Assembly (NCBI RefSeq): GCF_965363235.1
Contig: NC_134851.1
Coordinates: 38,220,321 to 38,284,320 of the forward strand
Length of the DNA: 64,000 bases
Direction: 5' to 3'
Origin: Mytilus galloprovincialis
Lineage: Eukaryota > Mollusca > Bivalvia > Mytilida > Mytilidae
The position numbers and the translations under genes were made by a program. Below are positions 22,677 through 34,190 of this stretch, piece after piece. A model generated the notes under the pieces. It had not been told where the DNA came from, did no database searches, and saw nothing but the letters and a program-made list of their open reading frames with translations. Positions within the stretch are counted from its first letter, which is position 1; the number at the start of each line of letters is the position of its first letter.

Positions 22677-22720
22677 GCGTCACTGATGAGTTTTTTGTAG
22701 ACGAAAAGCACGACAAGCGT
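22677..22720 (+). ncRNA. Hammerhead motif, class 1, decayed helix III
   Basis: GCGTCACTGATGAG and TTTTTTGTAGACGAAAAG keep helix I 5' strand, core and helix II, but the ACGCGCGTC segment is lost. Not active. Confidence 0.6.
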
Positions 22721-23734
22721 ACAAATGTAATTGTTCTAGAACATATGTCGATTTTATTAATAAAACTCATGTTTGGTAAATATGTTATATACATTTGATA
22801 CATGTATGTATAAACAAGTCTAAATTGAAACAACGTTCAAACCTATGAATGCGTTGGATAAAAACCGCAATTTTTATACTTGTGCATGAAGCAAATTTCG
22901 TTGAAGAGGGGTCTAAATACAGCACAAACAACATTTTCCAAAAGACCAAAAGAGCGAAAAAATATATTTCAACATTTGATATATATATATATATATATAT
23001 AAGCCGTTTTGTGTAATTCCGATAGTTCCAAAACTTTGAAATATAGGACTTTTTTAATAGATTGTCTGATTATATTAAAATAACAGGGAAAAATGTTTCC
23101 GATACAAAATGAAATCAAATGAACACAATGTTGAGTTTGTACCTGTTAGTCCCTCTCCTCCCCTAAAAAAAAATAAATAATAAACCAACATTCCCTTCCT
23201 CAAGATACATTGTCGTGAAAACTACAAAGTGATTGTAGTATTGTCCTATTAAGATGACTAATCCAAAACAGTAAAATATTTCAAAATAAATGTATTTTTA
23301 TCTGTAAAAATTCAGAATATTTAGAAAAAAATTATTTTAAGAATATGGAAACATCAGAAAATTAAAAAATATATTTGAAAAAAATCAGAAAGTTTACGAA
23401 CCAATTAACACAAATTCAGAAAGGTAAATTTTGTTGCGACAAATTGAGATTTGATAGAATTTGTCTGTTAAGACGAATTTCGAATGTTCAGAACATTCGG
23501 TTCATACAAAGTAAGATATTCACACGATTTATCCTTTACAAATGTTAAGACGAAAATTCAGACAAATTCAGACAAAAATTGGGCATTTCTGATTCCGGAT
23601 AACTAATTTTAACGAGGCCGGGTAAAGGAACTTAGGTCGATGTTTGTAACTAACAAATAAGCAGTTTTAATATATCAAGAATTTGAAAAAAGAAATCTTA
23701 TGCGTTATATCTTGACTTGAATCTAGAATTTTGC
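22721..23734. other. No gene recognised
   Basis: AT-rich. (TA)n microsatellite at about 22979-23001. Otherwise A-rich sequence with repeated TCAGAAA and ACAAATTCAGA words near 23330-23590. Confidence 0.5.
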
Positions 23735-23845
23735 AAAGAGGGTCGGTTGATATAATTGATACGGTACTAATTATAAATTGACTGTTGACAAAACTTAGAA
23801 TTTTTGAAATACTAATGCTTTTCTTTCCCAGGAATAGATAACCTT

Positions 23846-24216
23846 CGTTCTTATGTTGTACTGTTATACCACTGTCCTAGGTTAAGGGGAGGGTTGGGAT
23901 CCCGCTAACACGTTTAACCCCGCCACATTATTTATGTATGTGCCTGTCCCAAGTCAAGAGCCTGTAATTCAGTTGTTGTCGTTTGTTTATTTGTTACATA
24001 TTTGTTTTTCGTTCATTTTTTTACATAAATAAGGCCGTTACTTTTCTCGTTTGAATTGTTTTACATTGTCTTATCGGGGCCTATTATAGCTGACTATGCG
24101 ATATGGGCTTTGCTCATTGTTGAAGGCTGTACGGTGACCTATAGTTGTTAATGTCTGTGCCATTTTTGTCTTTTGTGGATAGTTGTCTCATTGGCAATCA
24201 TACCACATCTTATTTT
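23846..24216 (-). repeat. R1a dispersed repeat nested in a retrozyme-like unit
   Basis: Inverse orientation: CCCCGCCACATTATTTATGT, GCCTGTCCCAAGTCAAGAGC, GGGCTTTGCTCATTGTTGAA, then ATAGTTGTCTCATTGGCAAT and CATACCACATCTT. About 330-370 bp, the fullest minus copy in the window. Confidence 0.75.
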
Positions 24217-24315
24217 TTATATTAGCTGTATTTGGCATAATTTTAGTAAGTTTTTGGTCCTCCATGTTGTTTTACTTTGTACTTTATATAGCCTTTTTTT
24301 ACTTTTTTTATTCGA

Positions 24316-24359
24316 ACGTCACTGATGAGTCTTTTGTAGACGACACGCGCATCTGGCGC
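24316..24359 (+). ncRNA. Hammerhead motif, class 1 (core change)
   Basis: ACGTCA / TGGCGC helix I, CTGATGA, GTCTTTTGTAGAC, then GAC in place of GAA and ACGCGCAT helix III. Likely inactive. Confidence 0.7.
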
Positions 24360-24953
24360 AAATACAAAATTTCAATCTTGATATCTATGATGAGTTTATT
24401 TTGTGATGAAAAGTTTTCGACAATGATTTCCTGTTGCCCATTTTGATTTTGGTCACTTCTATGTAACAACATTCCAGTAGCGCCTGCATACGGAATACAT
24501 ATTGCTAGATGCATTTGATAGAGCTTGCATTTTCTAGCATGATTTCCTTGATCATGTTGATAGTGTATTGATTTTTTTTAGGCAATCATCAAAATTTTCA
24601 AGTAATAAAATGAAAGTCGTTTTTTCGAACGTTTTACAAACACCTTATCGGGTTGGTTGTCTGTTATGAAATATATGTGAAACAGATGGCTACGGATCAG
24701 TGTCAACCACAACCTCATCCTCTTTTCTTCAGTTATGTCATTAATGAATCAGATAAATCACCTCATTTGTTAAAGACACGAACAACACGACGCATACCCG
24801 TAGTGTAGTAGGATCTTCCTTTTCTCCCAGAACACACGAGATCACCTCCCCCGTTTTGGTTAATTATTGTCTCATATTTATTATCTGGTTAATTTGTTTT
24901 TATTTTCAATTTCAAGGAACGCAAATGAGTAACATACGTATCAATGAAAATAT

Positions 24954-24997
24954 GCATCACTAATGAGTCTTTTGTAGACGAAACGCGCGTCTGACGT
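24954..24997 (+). ncRNA. Hammerhead motif, left of tandem
   Basis: GCATCA, core CTAATGA (G changed to A), GTCTTTTGTAGAC, GAA, ACGCGCGT, C, TGACGT. Probably inactive because of the core change. Confidence 0.7.
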
Positions 24998-25318
24998 AAA
25001 TATAAAATTTCAATCCTGGTATCTATGATGAGTTTATTTGCAACCACTGGGTCGACGCCACTACCGATGGAGTTTTATTTCCCCGAGGGTATCACCAGCC
25101 CAGTAGTCAGCACTTCTGTGTTGACTTGAATTATCATTTATATGTTCATAGTTATAAACTAACTGTTAACAAAACATTGAATTTTTTAAATACTAAGGCT
25201 TTTCTACCTCAGGAATAGATTACCTTAGCTGTATTTGGCAGAACTTTTAGAAATTTGTGGTCCTCAATGCTCTTCAACTTCGTACTTTTTTGACCGTTTT
25301 AACATTTTTTTTATTCGG

Positions 25319-25362
25319 TCGCCACTGATGAGTCTTTTATAGACGAAACACGCGTCTGGTGT
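25319..25362 (+). ncRNA. Hammerhead motif, right of tandem (core intact)
   Basis: TCGCCA / TGGTGT helix I, CTGATGA core, GTCTTTTATAGAC helix II, GAA, ACACGCGT helix III with one A-C mismatch, then C. The full core is kept, so residual activity is possible. Confidence 0.75.
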
Positions 25363-25400
25363 AAATATAAAATTTCAATCCTGATATCTATGGTGAGTTG

Positions 25401-25788
25401 TGATGCATAACACAAAAAAGATGGATTATTTGAGTAATAATTTGCTAAAATATAGTAGCTTATTTCATAATGTATGAACACCCGAACATATTGTGGATCA
25501 TGAGGGTTCTTTCGTTCCTTTTAAACCATATTTGGCAAATTGAGAGTAGTGCAATATGATATAGCTGGGAACTAAATCTCATATCTTAACCGCTTTCTCG
25601 TTTTTTTTTTTGGTACATGTGTAGCTTGGTTGGTCACCAATTAGTAGATACTGCCACCACCTTGAATTAATATCTAAAACTGATGGATATAGATTTTGGA
25701 ATCAGTCACTTTTACTAATTAGTCGACGATACAATTATATAAACATGATACAGAATATTGTTTCTCCTCTTTGACATCTCTTGTAGTC
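25401..25788. other. 3' flank of gene A
   Basis: No gene; low-complexity T runs. No clear AATAAA was found on the minus strand just after the gene A stop. Confidence 0.4.
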
Positions 25789-26244
25789 TTACTTGGTACA
25801 TTGCACCCTCACTATAAACGAGTATATTTTGGATATATTGTCTCCTGCTGTTTGCAATATTAAGGTACATTCATATAGCAATCTAAAATCGTACGTCTGT
25901 CGATGATGACGACCAGATTTGTCATCAGTTTCTACACCACAATTTAATTCTTTTTCACTGATTTTTAAATTGGTACTACAGTCCTCACTACTTTTCTCAC
26001 TTGGCTCGTCTGTTTCGCTGTCATCAGAGTTGTGTGCGTCTAGGAATGCACTGCATGATACTTGGTTATGAATTTGTTTACTTCTAATACCAATCAAAGT
26101 CATACAATCGGTTTTTAGTTTATCAATTAGTTTGTCGTAATAATGTTTTTTATCTATAAAATGATGTTCATGTGTACTGACTTTATTAAGCTTGACGAGT
26201 ACATCTGTGATTATTTTTCGGGACTTTTTCAACCAATTGTTTTC
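25789..26244 (-). CDS. Gene A coding exon 3
   Basis: Acceptor CTTTCAG|GAAAACAAT; 151 codons and a stop. Opens ENNWLKKSRKII (ERYWYKRSRKII in gene B) and ends with the conserved FRLLYECTLIL block and about 20 further residues. About 40 residues longer than in gene B, mostly in the linker. Confidence 0.83.
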   Translation of the reverse strand, partial: ENNWLKKSRKIITDVLVKLNKVSTHEHHFIDKKHYYDKLIDKLKTDCMTLIGIRSKQIHNQVSCSAFLDAHNSDDSETDEPSEKSSEDCSTNLKISEKELNCGVETDDKSGRHHRQTYDFRLLYECTLILQTAGDNISKIYSFIVRVQCTK

Positions 26245-29200
26245 CTGAAAGCAAGAGTATTGAAAATATTGGAAAAGAAAATATGTATTTATATATATAC
26301 GAGTCCTGTTTTTCCTGCATGTCGAAAATACGTAGAAAACTTATGATATTTCGGTATATCTACGCTTCAAAGTAGGCGACAAAGTGCTTACAGTTTGAAT
26401 CCTGTTATTTCAGGCTTTCTTGTTACATTTTGAATAATTGTTTTATTTCTTCTTACTAGCTTGGTCAACGCAACGAATGTTGAAATGTTTGTCAAAATGA
26501 TTTTGCTTTGTTAGATCTCGTCCTTTTCATCTTTTTTGGAATTTTATTTGTTTTAAAAATGTTTGAAAAGTCTAGAGAGAATCATTTGCCGCCAAATTTC
26601 CAATGTCTTATATCTCCAAAACAAGCACACGGAACCCTTTTTTTTTCTGCTTCTTTAGTTCCTTTATTTCTAACCTATCAAATTATAACAATCTTTACAA
26701 AAGCTTGTTATTTTGAAACAGAGTAGCGAAAATCCTTAATTTGATGTGATCTACAAACTGCAAGCTTTGATTTGTTTTGACGATGTATTTGTTAATGTAT
26801 ATATAAATAAAGTTTAGATCTTACCAATATAGTCTAAAGTTCAGCATGTCCTTTGAAGTTAAATGTTGTGTACTTACCTTATGTATGTTAATAAGTATTC
26901 CCTTTGCCTCTTCATCTGACAGCTGTTTTATAAGTTTTGACTTTCTTATATATTCTTCAACTTTATGTCTTAAAATACTTATCATACGGGGACTTTTTAT
27001 CACTTCGTATGCCTAATAAATAAAAGTACTAGTTATTAAACAGGCTTTTTTTTATTCTTCGTAAATATAATCCAAAAAGTAAATTCGAAACTGTAATTAT
27101 TTACAATTTTATAAGATATGCGTAAAATAAAAGCACGTAAAATTTACTGAAGTAATTGTCAATGTTATTGAAACGCAACCAGTTATGCACAAATAAAGAA
27201 GGACAAATATTAATTAAAAACGTTTTTTTACAAACTAACACTTGAGCAATACCAACTCCAAATCTACACAAGCCATTTTCATAAGTTGACTTAGTTGACA
27301 ACAAATTCAAGTCAGAGGATATCAAAATTAGAAAAAAAAAGAAAGATACCAGAGGGACAGTCAAACTCATAAATCGAAAACAAACCGACAACGTAATGGC
27401 TAAAAATGAAAAAGACAAACAATAGTACACATGAAAACTAAAGAATAAACAACACGAACCCCACCAAAAACTAGGGGTGATCTCAGGTGCTCCGGAAGGG
27501 TAAGCAGATCATGTTCCACATGTGGCACCCGTCGTGTTGCTTATGTGATAACAAATCCGGTAAAAAGTCTTATTCGATAGGTTACATTCATGAAAGGGAA
27601 GGGGATTGTAGTTACGATGTAAGGAACATATCCAATATCATTTGTGAAACGGTCATTCCAGAACGGTCAAACAACTCGTGATTGCGTCCGTAAAATTTAC
27701 GAAGGGATGATTTCAACTTCACCATTTGGAACTCTTGATTTAATAGCTTCCTTGTGAGCAACAACCCTTTTTCAAGAAAATCATGATAGCAAATGCAAGC
27801 ACGGGAATATCGTATCAATTGGTAGATATATACACCGTATGCAGTTGCTGCTGGAATGATGCTACTTAGAAATGGAAAGTTCACAATCGAAAAGCTGAAA
27901 TCATCTCTTTTGTCGTAAAGTTTTGTTTTCAACCGACCCTCATTGTCATTTTCTAGATGTAAGTCAAGATATGAGGCCGACTTAACTGTATCTGTTGAAT
28001 CCTTAATCCCTAGTTCAATGGGATAGATGCGTTCTACATAGTCACCACATTTTGAATTATTTAGTGAAAGAACATCATCTATATATAGCGGAAAGTAGAG
28101 TTAAAGGATATTGTTAACTTCTTGTCTTTCTTCCTAAGAAGTTTCTGTATGAAATCAGCATCATAATAATAATGAAACAAGTCGGCAAGAAGAGGGGCAC
28201 AATTCGTTCCCAATGGAATGCCGATAGTCTGTGGAAAAACACGTCCTCCGAACGTAACAAATATGTTGTCAATCAAAAAATCAAGCATCTTGATAGTGTC
28301 AGTTTCAGAGAATTTTTTGTTTGAATCAGAGTAATCCTTTACAAAGTAGGATTTCTAAGACAAGATACTTGTATCTACGTTGGCCATTCTTTTTTATGCT
28401 ACAAAGCAATACCAACTCTTTTAATTTGTCTTTTAGTTTGGAATGTGGAATACTTGTGTAAAGTGTAGAAAAGTCAAATGTTTTAATACTATTACAAGAT
28501 GAATCACGCCACCTCTAGAATAAGCAGTTTCACAATAACTTTGAAGCCCGTCTTTGATTGCTGATAAAATAGATGTTAATAATTTAGAAAGAGGTTTCGT
28601 GGAGCACTTGGAAGACCCAGCAATTTACCGTTGTTTTTAAGGATACTTATAAAGTTTAGGTATCCAATCGATGATGGTAGATCCAGTTCATCATCCTTAG
28701 TTGAAATTTCAAAAGAACATAGAACAGACCTATAATTATCCAGGATTATCTCTTTGGTAAGTGTCGTGAGGGTATATGTTGAGTTTCAAAGTGAATTGTC
28801 AAAACCTAATTCGTTTAGCAAGCAGTTAATGTAATGAGTTTTACACACATAAACGATGTTTTTTAGGCTTTATCTGTGAAGACAACAACATATTTGTCAT
28901 GAAGGTAGGATAAGTTTTTTTCAACATTAGGGTCTTTAAAGATTGACGTAGAAAGAGTTTTGAAAATATGACATCTATCACAAACCTGAAAAATATCCTT
29001 TATTCTTAATGTTCCATAATGATGATATTAGCTTTCGATATAAATGTGATTGGGCAGTTTATTTAACAGTGATTGTGTTTATATATCGACTGTCGCTAGT
29101 GTGGAAAGAGTAATTTACTAACAAAACAATGACGGCAGAGGACTTAGCTAATGCATTATCGAGGTAATTAACTTAGAAAGTAGCCTTAACTGCCATTCAC

Positions 29201-32200
29201 TGAAATGGTCAAACTAAGATATATGTGCACGAATTTGTCCTAAACATATTCTTTAATAATTATCAAGCCAGTGTCATTGTATAACGGCCTTTTCATTGCG
29301 GCATTATCGGAATAAACTTCTGCGTTGTCAAATTCGTAAGCAAACTTTAAAAATGTGAAATGGTCAGGATATTTTTGTTACGAACAAACTGGGTTATTTG
29401 AACAATTTTTATTACAATATTGTCACCTTGTTTAATAGTCAACAATGTATAAAATGTTGATTTTGAAATTAACATATTCAATAAACTAATAACTCATAAA
29501 TATTTTCTTTACTTAGTCATTCACAAATGAATATCTCCTTAACACGATGGCCAAACGGAAGTCGACAAAACATTTCATAAACCATATTTTTTAGGAGTTC
29601 CTGGTCAAATTACGACATCCGTCACTAGCAAATACAATTTTGGGAGGTTTTATACATATAGGTTGCACTTTGTAAATACAGCTGTTTCTCAAAACACGCC
29701 TCTTTTGGGGAGTAATTGAATATTCATAGAAAATTAATTTTGTTTACATACTGGTTCCCAGTTATGCTCTCTGTGTTCCATATCGCAGAGACAGAACCTG
29801 GGAATTTTAACAGTAAATAAACACGTGCATATTGTTTACATTGAAATCTTTGGTAACCTTTCATTCGAGGTAGGGGTAGTTAAGAAAATTAGTGTAAGTT
29901 TAAACTCTGAGAAGTTCAGGGCATATAAACGTTGAAAATATGCCGCACAGCCCTATATTTTGACCTTTGAAAAAAATTGTGGTGCATATGAACTTTCAAT
30001 TCTAGGATAAGCTTTTTTTCAAACTTCATAGTAAAAATGGTACAGTTTTAGCCGTAAAAGGAGTTCCTATGGGAAATTGCATTGTCAATATTTACAGAAA
30101 TGCAACCTGAAAGAAGTATATTGAAGTAAGTCTAAACCACTAGTCAAGGTTACAACAACCTTTAAAGAGATTAACGTATATTAACAAGTTGACAGATTGA
30201 GCATTGCATCTCATTTTTTTTTTTATATTAAACTTGAGCAAGTGTATTCGACTGAAATTTTTAGTGACTAGGGTTACACGTTTTACTACCGTAGGTCAGT
30301 GGATCTCTCCTGCTACATACATCAATAAATACTGGCCGCCACGAAAAACCCAATAGGACTGAAGGAAGCGTTAAAAAATCAATCAATCATTCTTACTCAC
30401 AATTCAAATGCAAAGAAATATATTTGCACAAACAAACTACAGGAATCTTTTTCAAAATGTCGTAAATGAACTACTCAAATCAGTTCTATGATAAAATTGT
30501 CAAACACTATCACAGTGAAGAACTGTCCGAATCTTTTTCTATGTTAGAACTGTTCAAACCCTGTCCTAGAGTGTAGGTTTGAACTGTCCAAGACGGTTCT
30601 ATAAAAGTTCTTCTTGTAAGTAAGATTGGATCTGATTTCAACTGTACCTTTTGCACGTACTTATATTTAAACACTTCTTCTGTCAAAAGTCAATCTTGAA
30701 CTATATACAAAATTCATTTTTTTGTTTTCTTTATTAATTTCCGCTTCAAAATGACATTTCTTGATTTTTGTTTTTTTTTTCTTTAAAATGTATTATAACA
30801 ATAGATTTATTTTGATCATCGAATTGGTTATTTTTATATAAGTTGTTATTGGCTTTGAACTAGCTTTCAGTAACTGTGAGTACTCTTAATAGCTCGGTAA
30901 TTTGTACTTTTGTTATGACAAGAAACCGAGTAAAATATCAAAGTGTACTTACGGATAAATCGAATATACAGAAAACTCTATCATAATAGTGGGGTTTCAT
31001 TCGTCAATGCTTGTAACACTGATAAATTAAACAAAAACATGTTAATTGATATCTATTTATTAAATTTTGCTAGTTTAGCAAAACTGTATTTGAAATTAAA
31101 GTATTTGGTTATAGATAAAGGCAACAGAAGTATACCGCTGTTCGAAATTCATAAATCGATTGAGAGAAAAAAAAAACAAATCCGGGTTACAAACTAAAAC
31201 TGAGGGAAACGCATCAAATATAAGAAAACTACGACACAAGAGAAACACAACATACAAATGTAACACACATAGACTTATAAACTTTAGGTATTGTAATGTC
31301 ATTCAACCAATTAAAGTGTGTACAATAAACTCTTAAGTTAAGTGTGCTTGTTTGCCATACGTTATTTCATTAGTGTTAAACGAGTTGTTATCTATTAATA
31401 TAAGCTAAATAGATTATAACATTTAGGGAAAAGCTAACTTGAGAAGCAAAAACACCACCTGTCCTTTCAGACGCTTTCCATTAAGTTAACTATGAAATTG
31501 TAAACACGTTTCAATTTCGAATAATTTGACAAATTTGATACATTAAAAACAATGTCAATGGATTGTTCACTCGCGTTAAAAGTGTTAAATATTTTTATAT
31601 GAGAATACATTCAATACTGCTTTGACTATTTGCTTGCAGTCAATCCAGTACTGTTCAGACAATTTGCTTACAGTCAATCGTGAGCTGTTCATAATATTTG
31701 CTAGCAGTCCATCTAACATTGTTCTAACAATTTGCTTGCAGTCAAACCAGAACATGCAGAACTGTTCAGTACAATATCTAACAATTCAATATTTTGTTGT
31801 TTCCTACATGTAAATAATATCAACTGATTAATCTGAACATAGACTGAACAGATCTTAATTGACTGGCACCAAATAGGTTGAACAGCACTGAATGACCGCA
31901 AGGAATGAGTCGGAAATGTACTAAATATAACTTAGTGACTTACTGATCAGCCTTAAAAGAGAATAAAATGACCGTTTCAGTTCAAAATTTGTTTTACTAA
32001 TTAAGTATTTTGTTTCATTAATATCCTTCAATTTATAGAATCCGTTCTAATACCGGCTATTTTCAAGTCCATGCAAATAGCTAGTAAACAAACTATTCAT
32101 CAACTATGAACCAATTAAAGAAATTTAGGCAAACAATCCACGCTCAGGATTTTAAGTTTAATGAGCTCTTAGCTGTGGAAAGTTCAAAAGCAAGTGACAG

Positions 32201-32368
32201 AAATTTACTTACAAAAGTCTGTTGAAGTTCATCAGCCCATCCATAGCTTTCAAAAAGATAAGTTTCCAAGTCAGCATATATATCTGAACGAATGTATGGA
32301 GGATGGTGAGGTGAATCCACTTTTAAAGATGATCCCACTTTTGAAAGAGTACCAAAACATATACCCAT
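25789..32368 (-). CDS. Gene A: unrecognised MG-x-CF protein, likely dually acylated (paralogue of gene B)
   Basis: CDS exons 32368-32213, 27012-26878 and 26244-25789 (156+135+456 bp) give 248 residues; the first two junctions are phase 0. It starts MGICFGT, fitting N-myristoylation at Gly2 and palmitoylation at Cys4, so it probably sits on a membrane face in the cytosol. The middle looks helical and charged (SDIYADLETYLFESYG, SPRMISILRHKVEEY, LKKSRKIITDVL). An acidic, Ser-rich stretch (NSDDSETDEPSEKSSED) separates it from a conserved C-terminal block (YDFRLLYECTLIL). I do not recognise the family. Gene B has the same exon plan and aligned motifs, which is strong evidence that both are real. 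A noncoding first exon near 35.8 kb is inferred. Introns hold a Penelope-like element and a LINE end. Confidence 0.82.
26878..27012 (-). CDS. Gene A coding exon 2
   Basis: 45 codons between TTTATTAG|GCATACG and CATAAG|GTAAGT. Contains SPRMISILRHKVEEY and LSDEEAKG, matching STMIGIIKKKVTQY and MTDEEAEE in gene B. Confidence 0.83.
27335..29000 (-). mobile_element. Penelope-like retroelement, 5'-truncated
   Basis: On the minus strand it holds a degenerate reverse-transcriptase region (about 29000-27615) followed by a 3' UTR ending near 27335 (inverse of GATACCAGAGGGACAGTCAA). Key blocks are YVVVFTDKA, SCNSIKTFDFSTLYTSIP, FGGRVFPQTIGIPLGTNCAP, SFNSTFRYI, LYDKRDDFSFSIVNFPF and LKSSLRKFYGRNHEL. The ADK-like motif and single RT frame point to the Penelope-like group; I am less sure of the clade. 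It lies between coding exons 1 and 2 of gene A. Several stops and frame breaks make it nonfunctional. Solo 3' ends of the same family are at 38041 and inside the 15.6-kb element. Confidence 0.75.
27612..28288 (-). pseudogene. Reverse transcriptase palm and C-terminal blocks of the Penelope-like element
   Basis: Two open stretches (28288-28079 and 27932-27612) carry IGIPLGTNCAPLLADLFHYY and AYGVYIYQLIRYSRACICYH. The catalytic YIDD region falls between them, where the frame is lost. Same-family copies elsewhere would define the intact order. Confidence 0.75.
29001..31090. other. Gene A intron (coding exons 1-2), no gene recognised
   Basis: Unique-looking AT-rich sequence. Small inverted words near 29750-29810 (GGTTCCCAG..CTGGGAA) and 30525-30600 (GAACTGTTCAAAC..GTTTGAACTGTCC). 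No frame stands out. Confidence 0.45.
31093..31280 (+). repeat. Dispersed repeat R7
   Basis: ATAAAGGCAACAGAAGTATA, CCGCTGTTCGAAATTCATAA and ATCGATTGAG, then CCGGGTTACAAACTAAAACT. A shorter copy is at 59085-59150. Confidence 0.65.
31618..31780. repeat. Tandem repeat of about 41 bp
   Basis: Four imperfect units marked by ATTTGCTTGCAGTCAA followed by a CTGTTC block, at about 31627, 31668, 31707 and 31730. In a gene A intron. Confidence 0.65.
32213..32368 (-). CDS. Gene A coding exon 1
   Basis: 52 codons. An acceptor TATTTTCAG|GAAATAATA lies 9 bases before the ATG, so the 5' UTR continues in an upstream exon. Donor CAGACTTTT|GTAAGT. Length, phase and acceptor-to-ATG spacing are identical in gene B. 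Confidence 0.85.
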
Positions 32369-32416
32369 TATTATTTCCTGAAAATAAATTTAATGAATCA
32401 ACAGTTAAATGGAAAT

Positions 32417-33560
32417 TTTTTTTTTTTTTTTTTTTTTGAAACAATTAAATCAACTGTATTGGACAAAATGCTGTTTAACAATTTACCTAGCTTACAGCTT
32501 TAGGCTAAGTATCCCTGTATATCAGTTATCATACATCCAGGGATAATATATAATAAAATGTTATATAAATGTTAGTATTATACAATTAAACATAATACAT
32601 AAATTAAGTTAACATCAATATACATTGATTCATTCATTAATAAAAAAAAAAGTTGTCTGCTTACAAATCGGGAAAAATAACGGATCTACACCGTATTGTT
32701 TTGTGATTATTATGTATGTTTACTTTCTCACAGGTTACCTGTGTATTGGAGTTTACTTTCATAGTCTTTTATGTTTTGAAGGATTTATTTTGTCTAAGCT
32801 TACATGTTTGACTATGCTCATGTACATACATATCTAGGTAAGTTTATAAAATTATGTTAAATTCATATCAAAAGGTTATTTGCTATGCGGTTTTTTTGGG
32901 CACCTCGTGATATAATATTTATACAAGGCCAAGGGAAGTTAGCATGTGTTTATTTGTTAAAAACAAACTATACCTTTACTTACAGGTTACAATATGCTGA
33001 TGTCTTTAATAACATATTCCCGGTTTCTATATTTCTTATCGTATTTAATCTTATAATGTTATATATTTCCTTTTTGAAAATTTTAAAGATTTCTATCTTT
33101 GTTTCTTTTTTGTTTGAAACAAAATGTGCCTTATATATGGAGAAAAATATAACTGTTATCAGGGTGTTTATATCAAAATATTTTACATCTGCTATTTTAT
33201 AGCCAGTTATTAAATTTTCTAGCCTTAAAATATGTCCATCTATTTGAAGATAAAGTAATAATTTGTATATTTCTTGCCAGTGAGTATTATTATAAGGACA
33301 TGTAATAAAAAAATGTTTATAGTTGTCAATTTCTTTGCAAAAATTGCAAGAATTGTTTTCTAATACTTTCCACTGTACTAATAAGTCGTTGCATGGAAGG
33401 ATGAAGTTGAGTAATTTCCATTTATTTAAATATCTTAGGATGATAAGAAATGACAAGTGTTAGTTATGTTTTCTATGGTGTTTTGCAGTCGCGTATCAAT
33501 CAGTCCGTTAATGTTCTTCTCGTATTTCAGAAAAATGAAGAAATATCTAGTAAATTGACC
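32417..33560 (-). mobile_element. LINE 3' end with A tail
   Basis: The minus-strand frame at 33456-32980 is the C-terminal region of a LINE ORF2. It carries a CCHC zinc motif CNFCKEIDNYKHFFITC and flanking KLLNFILPCNDLLVQWKV and LENLITGYKI blocks. About 540 bp further 3' a run of about 21 T on the plus strand (32418-32438) is the expected A tail. 5'-truncated. Lies in the 5' UTR intron of gene A, 50 bp from its coding exon 1. Confidence 0.7.
32980..33456 (-). CDS. LINE ORF2 C-terminal fragment (zinc-knuckle region)
   Basis: 158 codons open to the stop. Cys-x2-Cys-x8-His-x4-Cys spacing (CNFCKEIDNYKHFFITC) is the RT-distal motif of several LINE clades. No catalytic residues are present, so this is a mobile-element relic and not a host gene. 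Confidence 0.7.
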   Translation of the reverse strand: MSFLIILRYLNKWKLLNFILPCNDLLVQWKVLENNSCNFCKEIDNYKHFFITCPYNNTHWQEIYKLLLYLQIDGHILRLENLITGYKIADVKYFDINTLITVIFFSIYKAHFVSNKKETKIEIFKIFKKEIYNIIRLNTIRNIETGNMLLKTSAYCNL

Positions 33561-34190
33561 CTTTTGTCGAATGAATTGTTCCATAATTTGGTTATCATCA
33601 TATTGTGTTTTTATACCTAATTCTAGAAAACAGGTAATTCAAATCAGTTGTACTTATTACAACTTTTTTTTTTATTTTACATGCGAAGTTTTCAATATTT
33701 TAATTTATAAGAGGTGATCAATATCAGTTGAAATTGCTAATAGACAATTAACATGAATATTGCAATTACAATAGACTAATTTCGAAAAATATAGATGATA
33801 CAGAATATTCTAATGCAATTATTTTGTATCAATGGTTCTGATTGGATGACAGTTAGCGTAAAATTCTCTATCTTCTTGTCTGTAACTAAGGAAGCCGACA
33901 TTTTGAATTGCTGAATGTATTAACACGTAATTTCTACAATAATTAGTAAAAAAACCCTCAGATGTTGCACCTAAATATCTTCTTTTTATCAAATTAAACT
34001 CTGAAGCGGCACAGATGCCAGAAAACGCCCGGTGTTTATGTTTGACGCCGGATGCATACCTATGACGTCACCTAGTGTAGGGACCAAAGAAGATAACATC
34101 TTTTCGCGGAATTTTCGTTAATGAAGATCTTACACTGAAACAATGATTGCAATTTGATTATGAACTTGTTTTGCATTAGAATAGAGATAT
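33561..34190. other. Gene A 5' UTR intron, no gene
   Basis: AT-rich; possible old dispersed-repeat words (GGTTCTGATTGGATGACAG at 33834, similar to GATTGGATAACGTCAC at 63963). Confidence 0.4.

Larger units (their letters stand above)
23735..24410 (+). mobile_element. Retrozyme-like unit, class 1, split by an R1 element
   Basis: Left part ends at CAGGAATAGATAACC (about 23843). The unit resumes at TTAGCTGTATTTGGC (about 24224) and runs to ATGATGAGTTTATTT. The uninterrupted order is seen at 25210-25235. The insert is an R1a repeat. Confidence 0.75.
24954..25400 (+). mobile_element. Retrozyme-like tandem: two hammerheads 365 bp apart
   Basis: A complete unit lies between two hammerhead motifs in the same orientation (cores at 24960 and 25325). 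The unit includes CCCCGAGGGTATCACCAGCC, TTCTACCTCAGGAATAGATT and CTCAATGCTCTTCAACTTCG. Head-to-tail repetition at monomer length is the expected footprint of an element copied from a circular RNA cut by its own ribozymes. Confidence 0.75.

Noticed and set aside
22979-23001. TATATA run considered as a promoter
   Set aside because: A plain (TA)n microsatellite with no gene start nearby.
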